64,000 bases of DNA, taken from Thermus caldifontis. GTDB lineage: Bacteria; Deinococcota; Deinococci; Deinococcales; Thermaceae. Location: positions 124,001 through 188,000 of the forward strand of contig NZ_QGMX01000001.1 in the NCBI RefSeq assembly GCF_003336745.1, in the 5' to 3' direction. Shown here piece after piece: positions 46,836 to 54,330 of the stretch; the first letter of the stretch is position 1; each line of letters opens with the position of its first letter. The translations under genes and the position numbers were made by a program. The notes beneath the pieces were generated by a model, which ran no database searches, was not told where the DNA came from, and worked only from the letters and a program-made list of their open reading frames with translations.

Positions 46836-46952
46836 CCTCCTTCTCCCATCCGGACTTTCACCGTCGGCCCCGGAATTCCACCGGGTCGGGCCCCAATGGG
46901 GCTTCGCGGGCTTTCACCGCCGGTGGGGACTTCCACCCCGCCCCGAAGGAGG
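46836..46952 (-). promoter_or_regulatory. FMN riboswitch (RFN element)
   Basis: Minus strand. The conserved blocks CTTCGGGGCGGGGTG, ACCGGCGGTGAAAGCC and GCCGACGGTGAAAGTCC are all present. P1 is an 8-bp helix CCTCCTTC (46945-46952) with GAAGGAGG (46836-46843). The 3' strand of P1 is the ribD Shine-Dalgarno, so FMN binding should hide it and block translation. A short hairpin GGTGCC-TGCT-GGCACC (46951-46966) overlaps the P1 5' strand and could compete with it. Confidence 0.93.
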
Positions 46953-46970
46953 TGCCAGCAGGCACCAACC

Positions 46971-47177
46971 TCACTTTACAACCATGAGGAGGGTCACACG
47001 TTGGGTCGCACTACCCTCAAGACCCTCGCTCCGGGCCAATACCAGAAACCGGGCATCCAGGGTGAGGACCGGAACCCCCAAAGCCAAAGCTGCTGCCGCC
47101 GCCATGGCGTCGGCGAAACCCAAAGGGAGGTCCTGGGACTGGCGCACCAAGGTGCGCGCGGCAGGAAGGAGGCTAAC
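46971..47177 (-). pseudogene. 5'-truncated PIN-domain toxin (VapC-like) remnant
   Basis: An open frame of 68 codons without a start. LPLGFADAMAAAAALALG and VPVLTLDARFLVLAR are the C-terminal half of a PIN nuclease, with the third and fourth acidic positions (FAD and LTLD). The N-terminal half with the first catalytic Asp and Glu is missing, and the frame opens directly at the antitoxin stop, so the toxin gene has lost its 5' part. Its TGA forms part of a possible TAAAGT -10 box (46973-46978) for the riboflavin operon. Confidence 0.75.
46973..46978 (-). promoter_or_regulatory. Candidate -10 box of the rib operon
   Basis: TAAAGT on the minus strand, about 20 bases before the riboswitch aptamer. 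No good -35 at normal spacing was found, so the call is weak. If real, the promoter lies in the toxin remnant. Confidence 0.35.
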
Positions 47178-47385
47178 CCTCCTGTCCCCATGCCCTCTCC
47201 AACCAGGCCTCCGCCGTACGGCCTGTGACCTCGGTATCCTCCCCTAGGCCCAAGGACTTAGGAGAAGGGCGCTCCAACGCCTCCCTTACGGGCTCAGCCT
47301 GGGGGCAACTCTCCCGCCGGACCTTAAACGCTTCAAGGACCCAGGCAGATAAAGGGCGGTCTTTTCCATACCGCCCTACTACCAC
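47173..47385 (-). CDS. Possible antitoxin of a decayed toxin-antitoxin pair
   Basis: 70 residues from GTG 47385. The C-terminal LGLGEDTEVTGRTAEAWLERAWG looks like the toxin-binding tail of small Thermus antitoxins; the N-terminal part (RYGKDRPLSAWVLEAFKVRRE) does not show a clear DNA-binding fold. It ends at the truncated PIN frame. The toxin cannot be active, so the gene may also be decaying. It lies between ssrA and the riboflavin operon. Confidence 0.5.
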   Translation of the reverse strand: MVVGRYGKDRPLSAWVLEAFKVRRESCPQAEPVREALERPSPKSLGLGEDTEVTGRTAEAWLERAWGQEG

Positions 47386-47390
47386 ACATA

Positions 47391-47417
47391 CAAAATCAGG
47401 GGCCCTTAGAGGCCCCT
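47391..47417 (-). terminator. Rho-independent terminator of ssrA
   Basis: Minus strand: AGGGGCC-TCTAAG-GGCCCCT (7-bp stem, 47398-47417) followed by TGATTTT, a few bases after the tmRNA CCA end. Confidence 0.8.
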
Positions 47418-47424
47418 ATCCCTT

Positions 47425-47796
47425 TGGTGGAGGTGGGGGGAGTCGAACCCCCGTCCGAAAGTCCCTACGGCAGGCCTCTACGCGCGTAGTCCGTGTTTTG
47501 CATGTCCCCCTGGCTTAGCCCACGGACAGGCGGCCAAGGGTAAGCCCCGCTGGTTTTCGCCTTGGGTTACGGAGCCTAGCCAAGGCTAGCCGGGTTTGTG
47601 TCCCCGCTACCGTGAGCCCCCGGCGGGGCTTCCGGGCGGGGTCGCGGTCTTAAGCCGCGAGAGCGTAAGCAGGCTTGTTGGCCTTTATTCGTTTGCGGGT
47701 TTTTACGGTCAGCCCTCTTAGGGGCTACCTTCGAGGCCACCCGCACCTCGGCGCGCCACCTGCCCTCGGCGACCCCCGTCGAGACCGTTCACCCCC
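47425..47796 (-). ncRNA. ssrA: Transfer-messenger RNA (tmRNA)
   Basis: 372 nucleotides on the minus strand. The 5' end GGGGGTGAACGG pairs with the 3' end CACCTCC before the encoded ACCA; the T arm GGGGGTTCGACTCCCCC is conserved. The tag frame is at 47650-47682 (resume codon GCC) and encodes ANKPAYALAA, then TAA. It rescues stalled ribosomes and marks the peptide for proteolysis together with SmpB. RNase R, which acts with tmRNA in other bacteria, is encoded at 20938. Confidence 0.96.
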
Positions 47797-47828
47797 ATGT
47801 CTTGGCCGGGCTCGGACCGGCAAACTTG

Positions 47829-47858
47829 AGTGTAGCAGGCTAAAGGGGTTGTAGTCAA
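47829..47858 (-). promoter_or_regulatory. ssrA promoter
   Basis: -35 TTGACT (47853-47858), 18-base spacer, -10 TACACT (47829-47834). The start would be about 25-30 bases before the mature 5' end, to be removed by RNase P. Confidence 0.8.
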
Positions 47859-47878
47859 GGGGGTTTTGGGTGTAAACT
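47849..47878 (+). promoter_or_regulatory. Promoter of the rimP-nusA-infB operon
   Basis: -35 TTGTAG (47849-47854), 18-base spacer, -10 TAAACT (47873-47878) with a TG just before it. Its -35 overlaps that of the ssrA promoter on the other strand. Confidence 0.6.
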
Positions 47879-47947
47879 GAGCCCAGTGCTCCCAAGGGAG
47901 GGGGGTGGGTGTAAGCCCACCCTTCCTTTGTGAAGGGAGGTAGGGAG

Positions 47948-48379
47948 GTGCCTGTGGACCTTTGGCGGTTGGTGGAGGAAGCGGTAGGGCCCCTGGACCT
48001 CGAGGTCCTGGAGGTGAGGGAAGCCCCCGGGGAGGTCCTGGTCCGCCTGGAACGGAAGGACGAAAAGCCCATCCGCGTGGCTGACTTGGAACGGGCCAGC
48101 CGGGCCATTGAGGCCGTCTTTGACCGGGAGGACCCCATCCCGGGAAGCTACCGCCTTTTGCTGGAGTCTCCCGGCCCCAAGCGCCCCCTCTTCACCCGCC
48201 GACACTTTGAGCGCTTCCAGGGCCTTAAGGCCAAGGTGCCGGGGCCGGAAGGCTTCGTGGGACGCATCCTCCGGGTGGAGGAGGATGTGGTGGTCTTCCA
48301 GGTGGGCCAGGAGGAAAAGCGCCTCAGGATCGGCACCTTCCGCGCCAACCTCGCCGAGTGGCCCGAGGAGCCCAGGTAG
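47948..48379 (+). CDS. rimP: Ribosome maturation factor RimP
   Basis: 143 residues: N-terminal domain with EVLEVREAPGEVLVRLERK, then ASRAIEAVFDREDPIPGSYRLLLESPGPKRPL, the signature of the family (IPGSYRLLLESPG), and a C-terminal Sm-like domain. It helps 30S assembly. GTG 47948 is chosen for GGAGG 7 bases upstream; a GTG at 47930 would put extra residues before the domain. First gene of the classic rimP-nusA-ylxR-infB order. Confidence 0.92.
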   Translation: MPVDLWRLVEEAVGPLDLEVLEVREAPGEVLVRLERKDEKPIRVADLERASRAIEAVFDREDPIPGSYRLLLESPGPKRPLFTRRHFERFQGLKAKVPGPEGFVGRILRVEEDVVVFQVGQEEKRLRIGTFRANLAEWPEEPR

Positions 48380-48411
48380 ATAACACTACAGACGGGATAC
48401 AGGGAGGAGAG

Positions 48412-49575
48412 ATGAACCGGGAATTCATAGACGCCATGCAGCAGCTGGCCTTGGAGCGGGGGGTTACCACCGAGGAGGTCCTCGAGGCCTTCAAGGAAGC
48501 CCTGCGCAAGGCCTACATCAAGCGGCAGAAGGGATACCGCAAGGAAGAGATCGATGCGGGCAAGGGCCCGGAGGTGGACGTCTACATCGATCCCCAGACC
48601 GGGCGCATTGAGATGGTGGAGGTCCGCCGCGTGGTGGAGAAGGTGGAGGACCCCGACAAGGAAATCGCCCTCTCCGAGGCCCTCCAGTACGATCCCGAGG
48701 TCCAGGTGGGCGATGAGATGGAGTTCCCCATCGACCCCGAGGGCCTTTCCCGCATGGCCATCCAGGACCTGCGCCAGATCCTCACCCAGCGCCTCAAGGA
48801 GTCCGAACGCAACCGCATCTACAACGAGTACAAGGACAAGGAAGGCCAGGTCCTCACGGGGGTGGTGACCCGGGTGGACAACCGGGGCAACGTCTTCGTG
48901 GAGCTGGGCCGGGGAGAGGCTTACCTTCCGAAGAGCGAGCAAATCCCCACCGAGCGGTACTACCCCGGCCAGCGCCTCAAGGTGTACCTGAAGAAGGTGG
49001 ACCGCTCGGCCAAAGGCCCTTCCTTGATCGTGAGCCGGGCCCACGAAAAGCTTCTGGAGCACCTGTTGAAGCAGGAGGTCCCCGAGATCGCCGAGGGCAT
49101 CGTGGAGATCAAGGCCATCGCCCGGGAGCCTGGCCGGCGCAGCAAGGTGGCGGTGATGACCCACAACCCCAACGTGGATCCCATCGGGGCCTGCATCGGC
49201 CACAAGGGGCAGCGCATCCAGGCGGTTTCCGCTGAGCTGGGCCGGGAGAAGGTGGACATCATCCTCTGGGCCAAGGACCCCAAGGAGTTCATCCGCAACG
49301 CCCTCTCCCCCGCCCAGGTGGGTTCCATTGAGCTGGACCCGGATGGGCAGAAGGCCCGGGTCAAGGTGACCAAGGACCAGCATTCCCTGGCCATCGGCAC
49401 CGGGGGGCAGAACGTCCGCCTGGCCTCCAAGCTCACGGGGTACGAGATCCACTTCGAGGAGGCGGAGATCTCCGACCTGGATGAGGCTATTCGCAAGGCT
49501 GCCCAGGAGGAAGCCGAAACCACCAGCCGGGCCAAAGAGGAGTTTGAGAAGCTCTTCCGGAATCTTTCCGAGTAA
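48412..49575 (+). CDS. nusA: Transcription termination/antitermination factor NusA
   Basis: 387 residues: N-terminal RNA-polymerase-binding domain, S1 domain around GVVTRVDNRGNVFVELGRGEAYLP, KH1 around RAHEKLLEHLLKQEVPE, and KH2 with DPIGACIGHKGQRIQAVSAEL. The E. coli-type acidic repeats at the C-terminus are absent, as in most bacteria outside the gamma group. ATG 48412 follows GGAGGAG; an upstream in-frame GTG/ATG would overlap rimP. Its stop shares a base with the ylxR start. Confidence 0.95.
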   Translation: MNREFIDAMQQLALERGVTTEEVLEAFKEALRKAYIKRQKGYRKEEIDAGKGPEVDVYIDPQTGRIEMVEVRRVVEKVEDPDKEIALSEALQYDPEVQVGDEMEFPIDPEGLSRMAIQDLRQILTQRLKESERNRIYNEYKDKEGQVLTGVVTRVDNRGNVFVELGRGEAYLPKSEQIPTERYYPGQRLKVYLKKVDRSAKGPSLIVSRAHEKLLEHLLKQEVPEIAEGIVEIKAIAREPGRRSKVAVMTHNPNVDPIGACIGHKGQRIQAVSAELGREKVDIILWAKDPKEFIRNALSPAQVGSIELDPDGQKARVKVTKDQHSLAIGTGGQNVRLASKLTGYEIHFEEAEISDLDEAIRKAAQEEAETTSRAKEEFEKLFRNLSE

Positions 49576-49853
49576 TGGCCAAACACATCCCCATCCGCAT
49601 GTGCGTGGCCTGCCGCAGAAGGCGGCCTAAGGGGGAGCTTTTGCGGATCCTCTTCACGGGGGAGGGGTTTCGCCTGGATCCCACGGGGAAACTGCCGGGC
49701 AGGGGAGCTTATGTCTGCCCCGACAACCCCGAGTGCTGGACGGAAAAAAAACTCAGGCGCTTTGCCGGAGGCCGGGCAAAGGCCTTGTCGGAAGCGCTAA
49801 TCGCCCTTTTAGGAGGTAAGGATGGCCAAAATACGCATCTACCAGCTGGCTAA
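49575..49853 (+). CDS. ylxR: YlxR (RnpM-type RNA-binding protein, DUF448)
   Basis: 92 residues with the family pattern RMCVACRRRRPKGELLR, GRGAYVCPDNPECW and LRRFAGGRAKA. It is a small RNA-binding protein; in Bacillus the homologue (RnpM) binds the RNase P RNA. It overlaps nusA by one base (TAATG) and infB by 32 bases. Confidence 0.92.
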   Translation: MAKHIPIRMCVACRRRRPKGELLRILFTGEGFRLDPTGKLPGRGAYVCPDNPECWTEKKLRRFAGGRAKALSEALIALLGGKDGQNTHLPAG

Positions 49854-51537
49854 AGAGCTGGGCATGACCAACGAGGAGCTCTTAGAGCTCCTGGACCAGA
49901 TGGGGGTTCCCTACAAGTCCCACGCCTCTACCCTTACCGAGGAGGATGCGGAGGCGGTGCGGGAACTGGTCAAGGAGCAACGGGGTCTAGAGGAAAAGCT
50001 GGCGGAAGAAGAGCGCAGGAAAGCCCTTCCTAGAAGGCCTCCCGTGGTGGTCATCATGGGCCATGTGGACCACGGGAAGACCACCCTGCTGGACTACCTG
50101 CGCAAAAGCCGCATCGCCGAGAAGGAGGCGGGGGGGATCACCCAGCACGTGGGCGCCTTTGAGGTGAAAACCCCCCAGGGCACCGTGGTCTTCATCGACA
50201 CCCCGGGGCACGAGGCCTTTACCACCATAAGGCAGCGGGGGGCCAAGGTGGCGGACATCGCCGTTATCGTCATCGCCGCCGACGACGGGATCATGCCCCA
50301 GACGGACGAGGCCATCGCCCACGCCAAGGCCGCCGGGGCCAGGATCATCTTTGCCCTCAACAAGATGGACCTACCCCAGGCCAACCCCGACCGGGTCAAG
50401 CGGCAGCTCATGGAGCGGGGTTTCGTGCCCGAGGAGTACGGGGGGGAGGCCATCGTGGTGCCCATCAGCGCCAAGACCGGCCAGGGGGTACAGGACCTCT
50501 TGGAGATGATCCTTCTCATCGCCGAGCTGGAGGACTACCGGGCCGACCCCAACGCCGAACCTAAGGGGGTGATCCTCGAGTCCCGGCTGGATAAGCAGGC
50601 GGGGGTCATCGCCAACATGCTGGTGCAAGAGGGCACCTTCCGGGTGGGGGACTACGTGGTGGCCGGCGAGGTGTACGGCCGCATCCGGGCCATGATGGAC
50701 GCCGACGGCAACCAGCGCAAGGAAGCGGGCCCGGGTAGCGCCGTGCAGGTCCTGGGCTTCCAGGAACTTCCCCACGCCGGGGATGTGGTGGAATGGGTGC
50801 CCGACCTCGAGGCGGCCAAGGAGATCACCGAGGAGCGCAAGGAGGAGCGAAGGGCCCGGGAAGAAGCGGAAAGGGAGCGCCGCCCCAGGACCATGGCCGA
50901 CCTCCTGCGCGCCCTACAGGAGGAGGGGCAGAAAGAGGTGAACCTCATCCTGCGGGCGGATACCCAAGGGTCCTTGGAAGCTATCCAGCACATCCTGGCC
51001 AAGGAGAGCACCGAGGAGGTGAAGATCAACGTCCTCCTGGCCCAGGTGGGGGCCCCCACCGAGTCCGATGTCCTCCTGGCCCAGACCGCCAACGCCGCCA
51101 TCCTGGCCTTTGGGGTAAACCCCTCCGGTGCCGTGAAGAAGGCAGCGGAGCAAAAGGGGGTCCTCCTCAAAACCTTCCGCATCATCTACGACCTCATCGA
51201 CGAGGTCCGGGCCATGGTCAAGGGGCAAAAGGAGCCCACCTACAAGGAGGAGGTCCTGGGCCGGGCGGAGGTGCGGGCCATCTTCCGCCTGCCCGGAGGC
51301 AAACAGGTGGCAGGGTGCATGGTCACCCAGGGCAAGGTGGTGCGGAGTGCCGAGGTGAGGGTCTTGCGCAAGGGGGAGGAGATCTGGAAGGGCAAGATGG
51401 CCAGCCTCAAGCGCTTCAAGGAGGACGTGCGGGAGGTGGCCCAGGGTTACGAGTGTGGCATTGGCCTCGAGGGGTTCGACGACTTCCAAGAGGGGGATAT
51501 CATAGAAGTTTTCCAGATGGTAGAGGTGGTGGCGTAG
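49822..51537 (+). CDS. infB: Translation initiation factor IF-2
   Basis: 571 residues, a short form with a small N-terminal helical domain. GTPase motifs: GHVDHGKTTLLDYLRKS, DTPGHEAFTTIRQRGAKV, NKMDLPQ and PISAKTGQG. Domains II-IV follow, with the fMet-tRNA-binding C-terminal domain VRSAEVRVLRKGEEIWKGKMASLKRFKEDVREV and GYECGIGLEGFDDFQEGD (both typical). It brings initiator tRNA to the 30S subunit. Starts inside ylxR. Confidence 0.96.
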   Translation: MAKIRIYQLAKELGMTNEELLELLDQMGVPYKSHASTLTEEDAEAVRELVKEQRGLEEKLAEEERRKALPRRPPVVVIMGHVDHGKTTLLDYLRKSRIAEKEAGGITQHVGAFEVKTPQGTVVFIDTPGHEAFTTIRQRGAKVADIAVIVIAADDGIMPQTDEAIAHAKAAGARIIFALNKMDLPQANPDRVKRQLMERGFVPEEYGGEAIVVPISAKTGQGVQDLLEMILLIAELEDYRADPNAEPKGVILESRLDKQAGVIANMLVQEGTFRVGDYVVAGEVYGRIRAMMDADGNQRKEAGPGSAVQVLGFQELPHAGDVVEWVPDLEAAKEITEERKEERRAREEAERERRPRTMADLLRALQEEGQKEVNLILRADTQGSLEAIQHILAKESTEEVKINVLLAQVGAPTESDVLLAQTANAAILAFGVNPSGAVKKAAEQKGVLLKTFRIIYDLIDEVRAMVKGQKEPTYKEEVLGRAEVRAIFRLPGGKQVAGCMVTQGKVVRSAEVRVLRKGEEIWKGKMASLKRFKEDVREVAQGYECGIGLEGFDDFQEGDIIEVFQMVEVVA

Positions 51538-51545
51538 GAGGTCCC

Positions 51546-51860
51546 TTGCGGCAGATCCAGAGGTCTTTCCCCTGGTGGGTCCTCGTCCTGGCCAGCCTGG
51601 CCCTGGCCCTCCAGGGCCTAACCCTCCTGCCCCCAGGAAGGGGAAAGGCGGAAGCAGGGCTTCAGGCGAAGGGGCCCGCCTGGGTCCTGAAGGAGGAGCG
51701 GCAAGGAAGCGTAACCCCCTCCTTGGCCCAGGCTCCCACCCGTCCCCCTCATCCCACCCTCAAACCCCAAAGCCGGGAGGCCCCACCGCCCGTGCCAGGG
51801 ACCTTTTCCCTAACCCACCTCTACCTTCTCTACGGCCGCCTGCAGATGGATGGAGGCTAA
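51546..51860 (+). CDS. Small single-helix membrane protein of unknown function
   Basis: 104 residues from TTG 51546, with AGGAGG 5 bases upstream that overlaps the infB stop. One hydrophobic helix (FPWWVLVLASLALALQGLTLL) near the N-terminus, then a Pro-rich extracytoplasmic tail. No family recognised. Tight coupling to infB and the strong Shine-Dalgarno support a real gene; the composition of the tail does not tell a function. Confidence 0.65.
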   Translation: MRQIQRSFPWWVLVLASLALALQGLTLLPPGRGKAEAGLQAKGPAWVLKEERQGSVTPSLAQAPTRPPHPTLKPQSREAPPPVPGTFSLTHLYLLYGRLQMDGG

Positions 51861-51875
51861 GCCTGGGTTCCCTCC

Positions 51876-51910
51876 CGCGCCGGCCTCAGCCCCAAAGGCC
51901 ATCCGGCGCG
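51876..51910 (+). terminator. GC-rich hairpin after the infB operon
   Basis: CGCGCCGG (51876-51883) pairs with CCGGCGCG (51903-51910) over an 19-base loop that can pair further. No T-run follows, so it is only a probable terminator. The gap 51861-51994 also holds the likely secDF leader; no clear promoter was found. Confidence 0.45.
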
Positions 51911-51994
51911 CCTTAAGTAGGGTTTGGATTTGTCCTATGGCTTCAGGCGCTCCTGATACCGAATCAGGCACATGGGTAACCGAAGGGAAACCGC

Positions 51995-54202
51995 ATGAAC
52001 CGCAAGCTTCTCAACGGACTTCTGCTCCTTGGCCTTTTCCTGCTGGCCCTCCTCATGGTCTGGAAGCCCTGGGCCCCAGCCGAGCCCAAGGTCAAGCTGG
52101 GCCTGGACCTTAAAGGAGGTCTGCGCATCGTCCTCGAGGCCGCCGTGGAAAGCCCCACCCCCGACGATCTGGAAAAGGCCCGTACCGTCCTGGAAAACCG
52201 CATCAACGCCCTGGGGGTGGCAGAACCCCTGATCCAGATCCAGGGGCAAAAGCGCATCGTGGTGGAGCTACCTGGCCTCTCCCAGGCGGACCAGGACCGG
52301 GCCCTTAAGCTTATAGGCCAGCGGGCGGTCTTGGAATTCCGCATCCTCAAGGAAGGGGCCACCGGCACCACCGTGGCCCAGATCAACCAGGCTCTCAGGG
52401 AAAACCCCAGGCTTAAGCGGGAAGAGCTGGAAAAGGACCTCATCAAGCCCGAGGACCTGGGCCCAGCCCTTCTCACGGGTGCCGACCTGGCCGATGCCCG
52501 GGCGGTCTTTGACCAGTTCGGCCGCCCCCAGGTCTCCCTCACCTTCACCCCGGAAGGGGCCAAGAAGTTTGAGGAGGTCACCCGGGCCAACGTGGGGAAG
52601 CGGCTAGCCATCGTTTTGGACGGAAAGGTTTACACCGCCCCCGTCATAAGGCAGGCCATCACCGGTGGCCAGGCGGTGATCGAAGGGCTTTCCGGCCTCG
52701 AGGAGGCCAGCGAGATCGCCCTGGTCCTGCGTTCAGGGGCCCTACCCGTGGCCCTGGAAGTAGCGGAGATCCGCTCCATAGGCCCCACCCTGGGCCAGGA
52801 TGCCATCCAAGCCGGCATCCGTTCCGCCCTCATCGGCACCCTGGCCATCTTCCTCCTCATCTTCGCCTACTACGGCCCAAGCCTGGGCCTGGTGGCTTCC
52901 TTGGGCCTCATCTATACCTCGGTGCTGATCCTGGGGCTCCTTTCCGGCCTAGGGGCCACCCTTACCCTCCCGGGCATCGCCGGCCTCGTCCTCACCCTGG
53001 GGGCGGCGGTGGACGGGAACGTGCTTTCCTTTGAGCGCATCAAGGAGGAGCTTAGAGCGGGGAAGAGGTTCCGCCAGGCCATCCCCGAGGGCTTCAAGCA
53101 CTCCACCCTCACCATTCTGGACGTGAACGTTGCCCACCTGTTGGCCGCTGCCGCCCTTTACCAGTACGCCACCGGCCCCGTCAGGGGCTTCGCCGTGGTC
53201 CTGGCCATCGGGGTGGTGGCCAGCGTCTTCTCCAACCTGGTCTTCAGCCGCTACCTCCTGGAACGCATGGCGGACCGGGGTGAGATCAAGCCTCCCATGT
53301 GGCTGGTGAACCCCCAGTTCAACTTCATGGGCCCGGCCCGCTTCATCACTCTAGCCACGCTTCTCCTGGCGGTTCTGGCCGCCGGGGTGGTCTTTACCAA
53401 GGGGTTCAACTACTCCATTGACTTCACCGGGGGAACGGCGTATACCCTGCGCACGGGCCCTGAGGTGGGGGTAGACAGCCTAAGGCGCTTCTTAGAAGCC
53501 AAGGGTTTTCCCTCCAAGGAGGCCATCATCACCCAGGTGCAGGCGCCCACCGCCGACTACAGGGAGTTCTCCCTTAAGCTCCCGCCCCTTCCCGACGAAA
53601 AGCGCCTCGAGCTGGAGCAGCTCTTCACCACCGAGCTCAAGGCCAGCGTCCTCACCTCGGAAACCGTGGGCCCGGCCATCGGCTCCGAGCTTCGCCGCAA
53701 TGCGGTAATGGCGGTCTTGGTGGGCCTGGGGCTCATCCTCATCTACGTGGCCTTCCGCTTTGACTGGACCTTCGGGGTGGCCAGCGTCCTGGCCGTGGCT
53801 CACGACGTGGCCATCGTGGCGGGGATGTATAGCCTCTTGGGCCTGGAGTTCTCCATCCCCACCATCGCCGCCCTCCTCACCATCGTGGGCTATTCCATCA
53901 ACGACTCCATCGTGGTCTCCGACCGCATTCGGGAAAACCAGAAGCTCATGCGGGGGGTCCCCTACCGGGAGATGGTGAACCGCTCCATCAACCAGACCCT
54001 TTCCCGCACGGTGATGACCAGCCTCACCACCCTTTTGCCCATCATCGCCCTCCTCTTCCTGGGGGGAAGCGTCCTCAGGGACTTCTCCCTGGCCATCCTC
54101 GTGGGCATCTTCGTGGGTACCTACAGCTCCATCTACGTGGTGAGCGCCATGGTGGTGTTCTGGAAGGAGTTGCGCCAACAGCGGGCAAAGAAATCCGCCT
54201 AA
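51995..54202 (+). CDS. secDF: Protein translocase subunit SecDF (fused)
   Basis: 735 residues, SecD and SecF in one chain, the state known for Thermus. SecD part: LGLDLKGGLRIVLEA, a large periplasmic P1 region, and GRLTLPGIAGLVLTLGAAVDGNVL-type helices (TLPGIAGLVLTLGAAVD). SecF part from about residue 440: NYSIDFTGGTAYTL, then LGLEFSIPTIAALLTIVGYSINDSIVV. Twelve membrane helices. It uses the proton gradient to pull secreted proteins through SecYEG. GAAGGGAAA precedes ATG 51995. Confidence 0.96.
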   Translation: MNRKLLNGLLLLGLFLLALLMVWKPWAPAEPKVKLGLDLKGGLRIVLEAAVESPTPDDLEKARTVLENRINALGVAEPLIQIQGQKRIVVELPGLSQADQDRALKLIGQRAVLEFRILKEGATGTTVAQINQALRENPRLKREELEKDLIKPEDLGPALLTGADLADARAVFDQFGRPQVSLTFTPEGAKKFEEVTRANVGKRLAIVLDGKVYTAPVIRQAITGGQAVIEGLSGLEEASEIALVLRSGALPVALEVAEIRSIGPTLGQDAIQAGIRSALIGTLAIFLLIFAYYGPSLGLVASLGLIYTSVLILGLLSGLGATLTLPGIAGLVLTLGAAVDGNVLSFERIKEELRAGKRFRQAIPEGFKHSTLTILDVNVAHLLAAAALYQYATGPVRGFAVVLAIGVVASVFSNLVFSRYLLERMADRGEIKPPMWLVNPQFNFMGPARFITLATLLLAVLAAGVVFTKGFNYSIDFTGGTAYTLRTGPEVGVDSLRRFLEAKGFPSKEAIITQVQAPTADYREFSLKLPPLPDEKRLELEQLFTTELKASVLTSETVGPAIGSELRRNAVMAVLVGLGLILIYVAFRFDWTFGVASVLAVAHDVAIVAGMYSLLGLEFSIPTIAALLTIVGYSINDSIVVSDRIRENQKLMRGVPYREMVNRSINQTLSRTVMTSLTTLLPIIALLFLGGSVLRDFSLAILVGIFVGTYSSIYVVSAMVVFWKELRQQRAKKSA

Positions 54203-54233
54203 GACCCGCAACGGAAGTAGACGGGAGACCCAC

Positions 54234-54261
54234 CCCCCGGGACCACACTGCTTCCCGGGGG
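54234..54261 (+). terminator. Terminator-like hairpin after secDF
   Basis: Perfect 9-bp stem CCCCCGGGA / TCCCGGGGG with a 10-base loop, 32 bases after the secDF stop; no T-run. Confidence 0.6.
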
Positions 54262-54330
54262 TCCGGTTTACCCTAAGGGAAAGGAGGCCTGGTGGCTCCC
54301 TAGTGTAGGCGTTCCTGAGGAGAGAGGATC

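Noticed and set aside
46994..47191. 65-codon minus frame MGTGGLASFLPR... in the toxin remnant region.
   Set aside because: The PIN-domain sequence is in a different phase (46971-47177); this frame has no family and no conserved features.
46984..47247. 87-codon + strand frame over the toxin-antitoxin remnant.
   Set aside because: Basic low-complexity sequence opposite the PIN fragment; no ribosome-binding site.
50793..51545. Long + frame overlapping infB in another phase.
   Set aside because: Gly/Pro-rich shadow of infB; only its end after 51546 has its own ribosome-binding site and is kept as a small gene.
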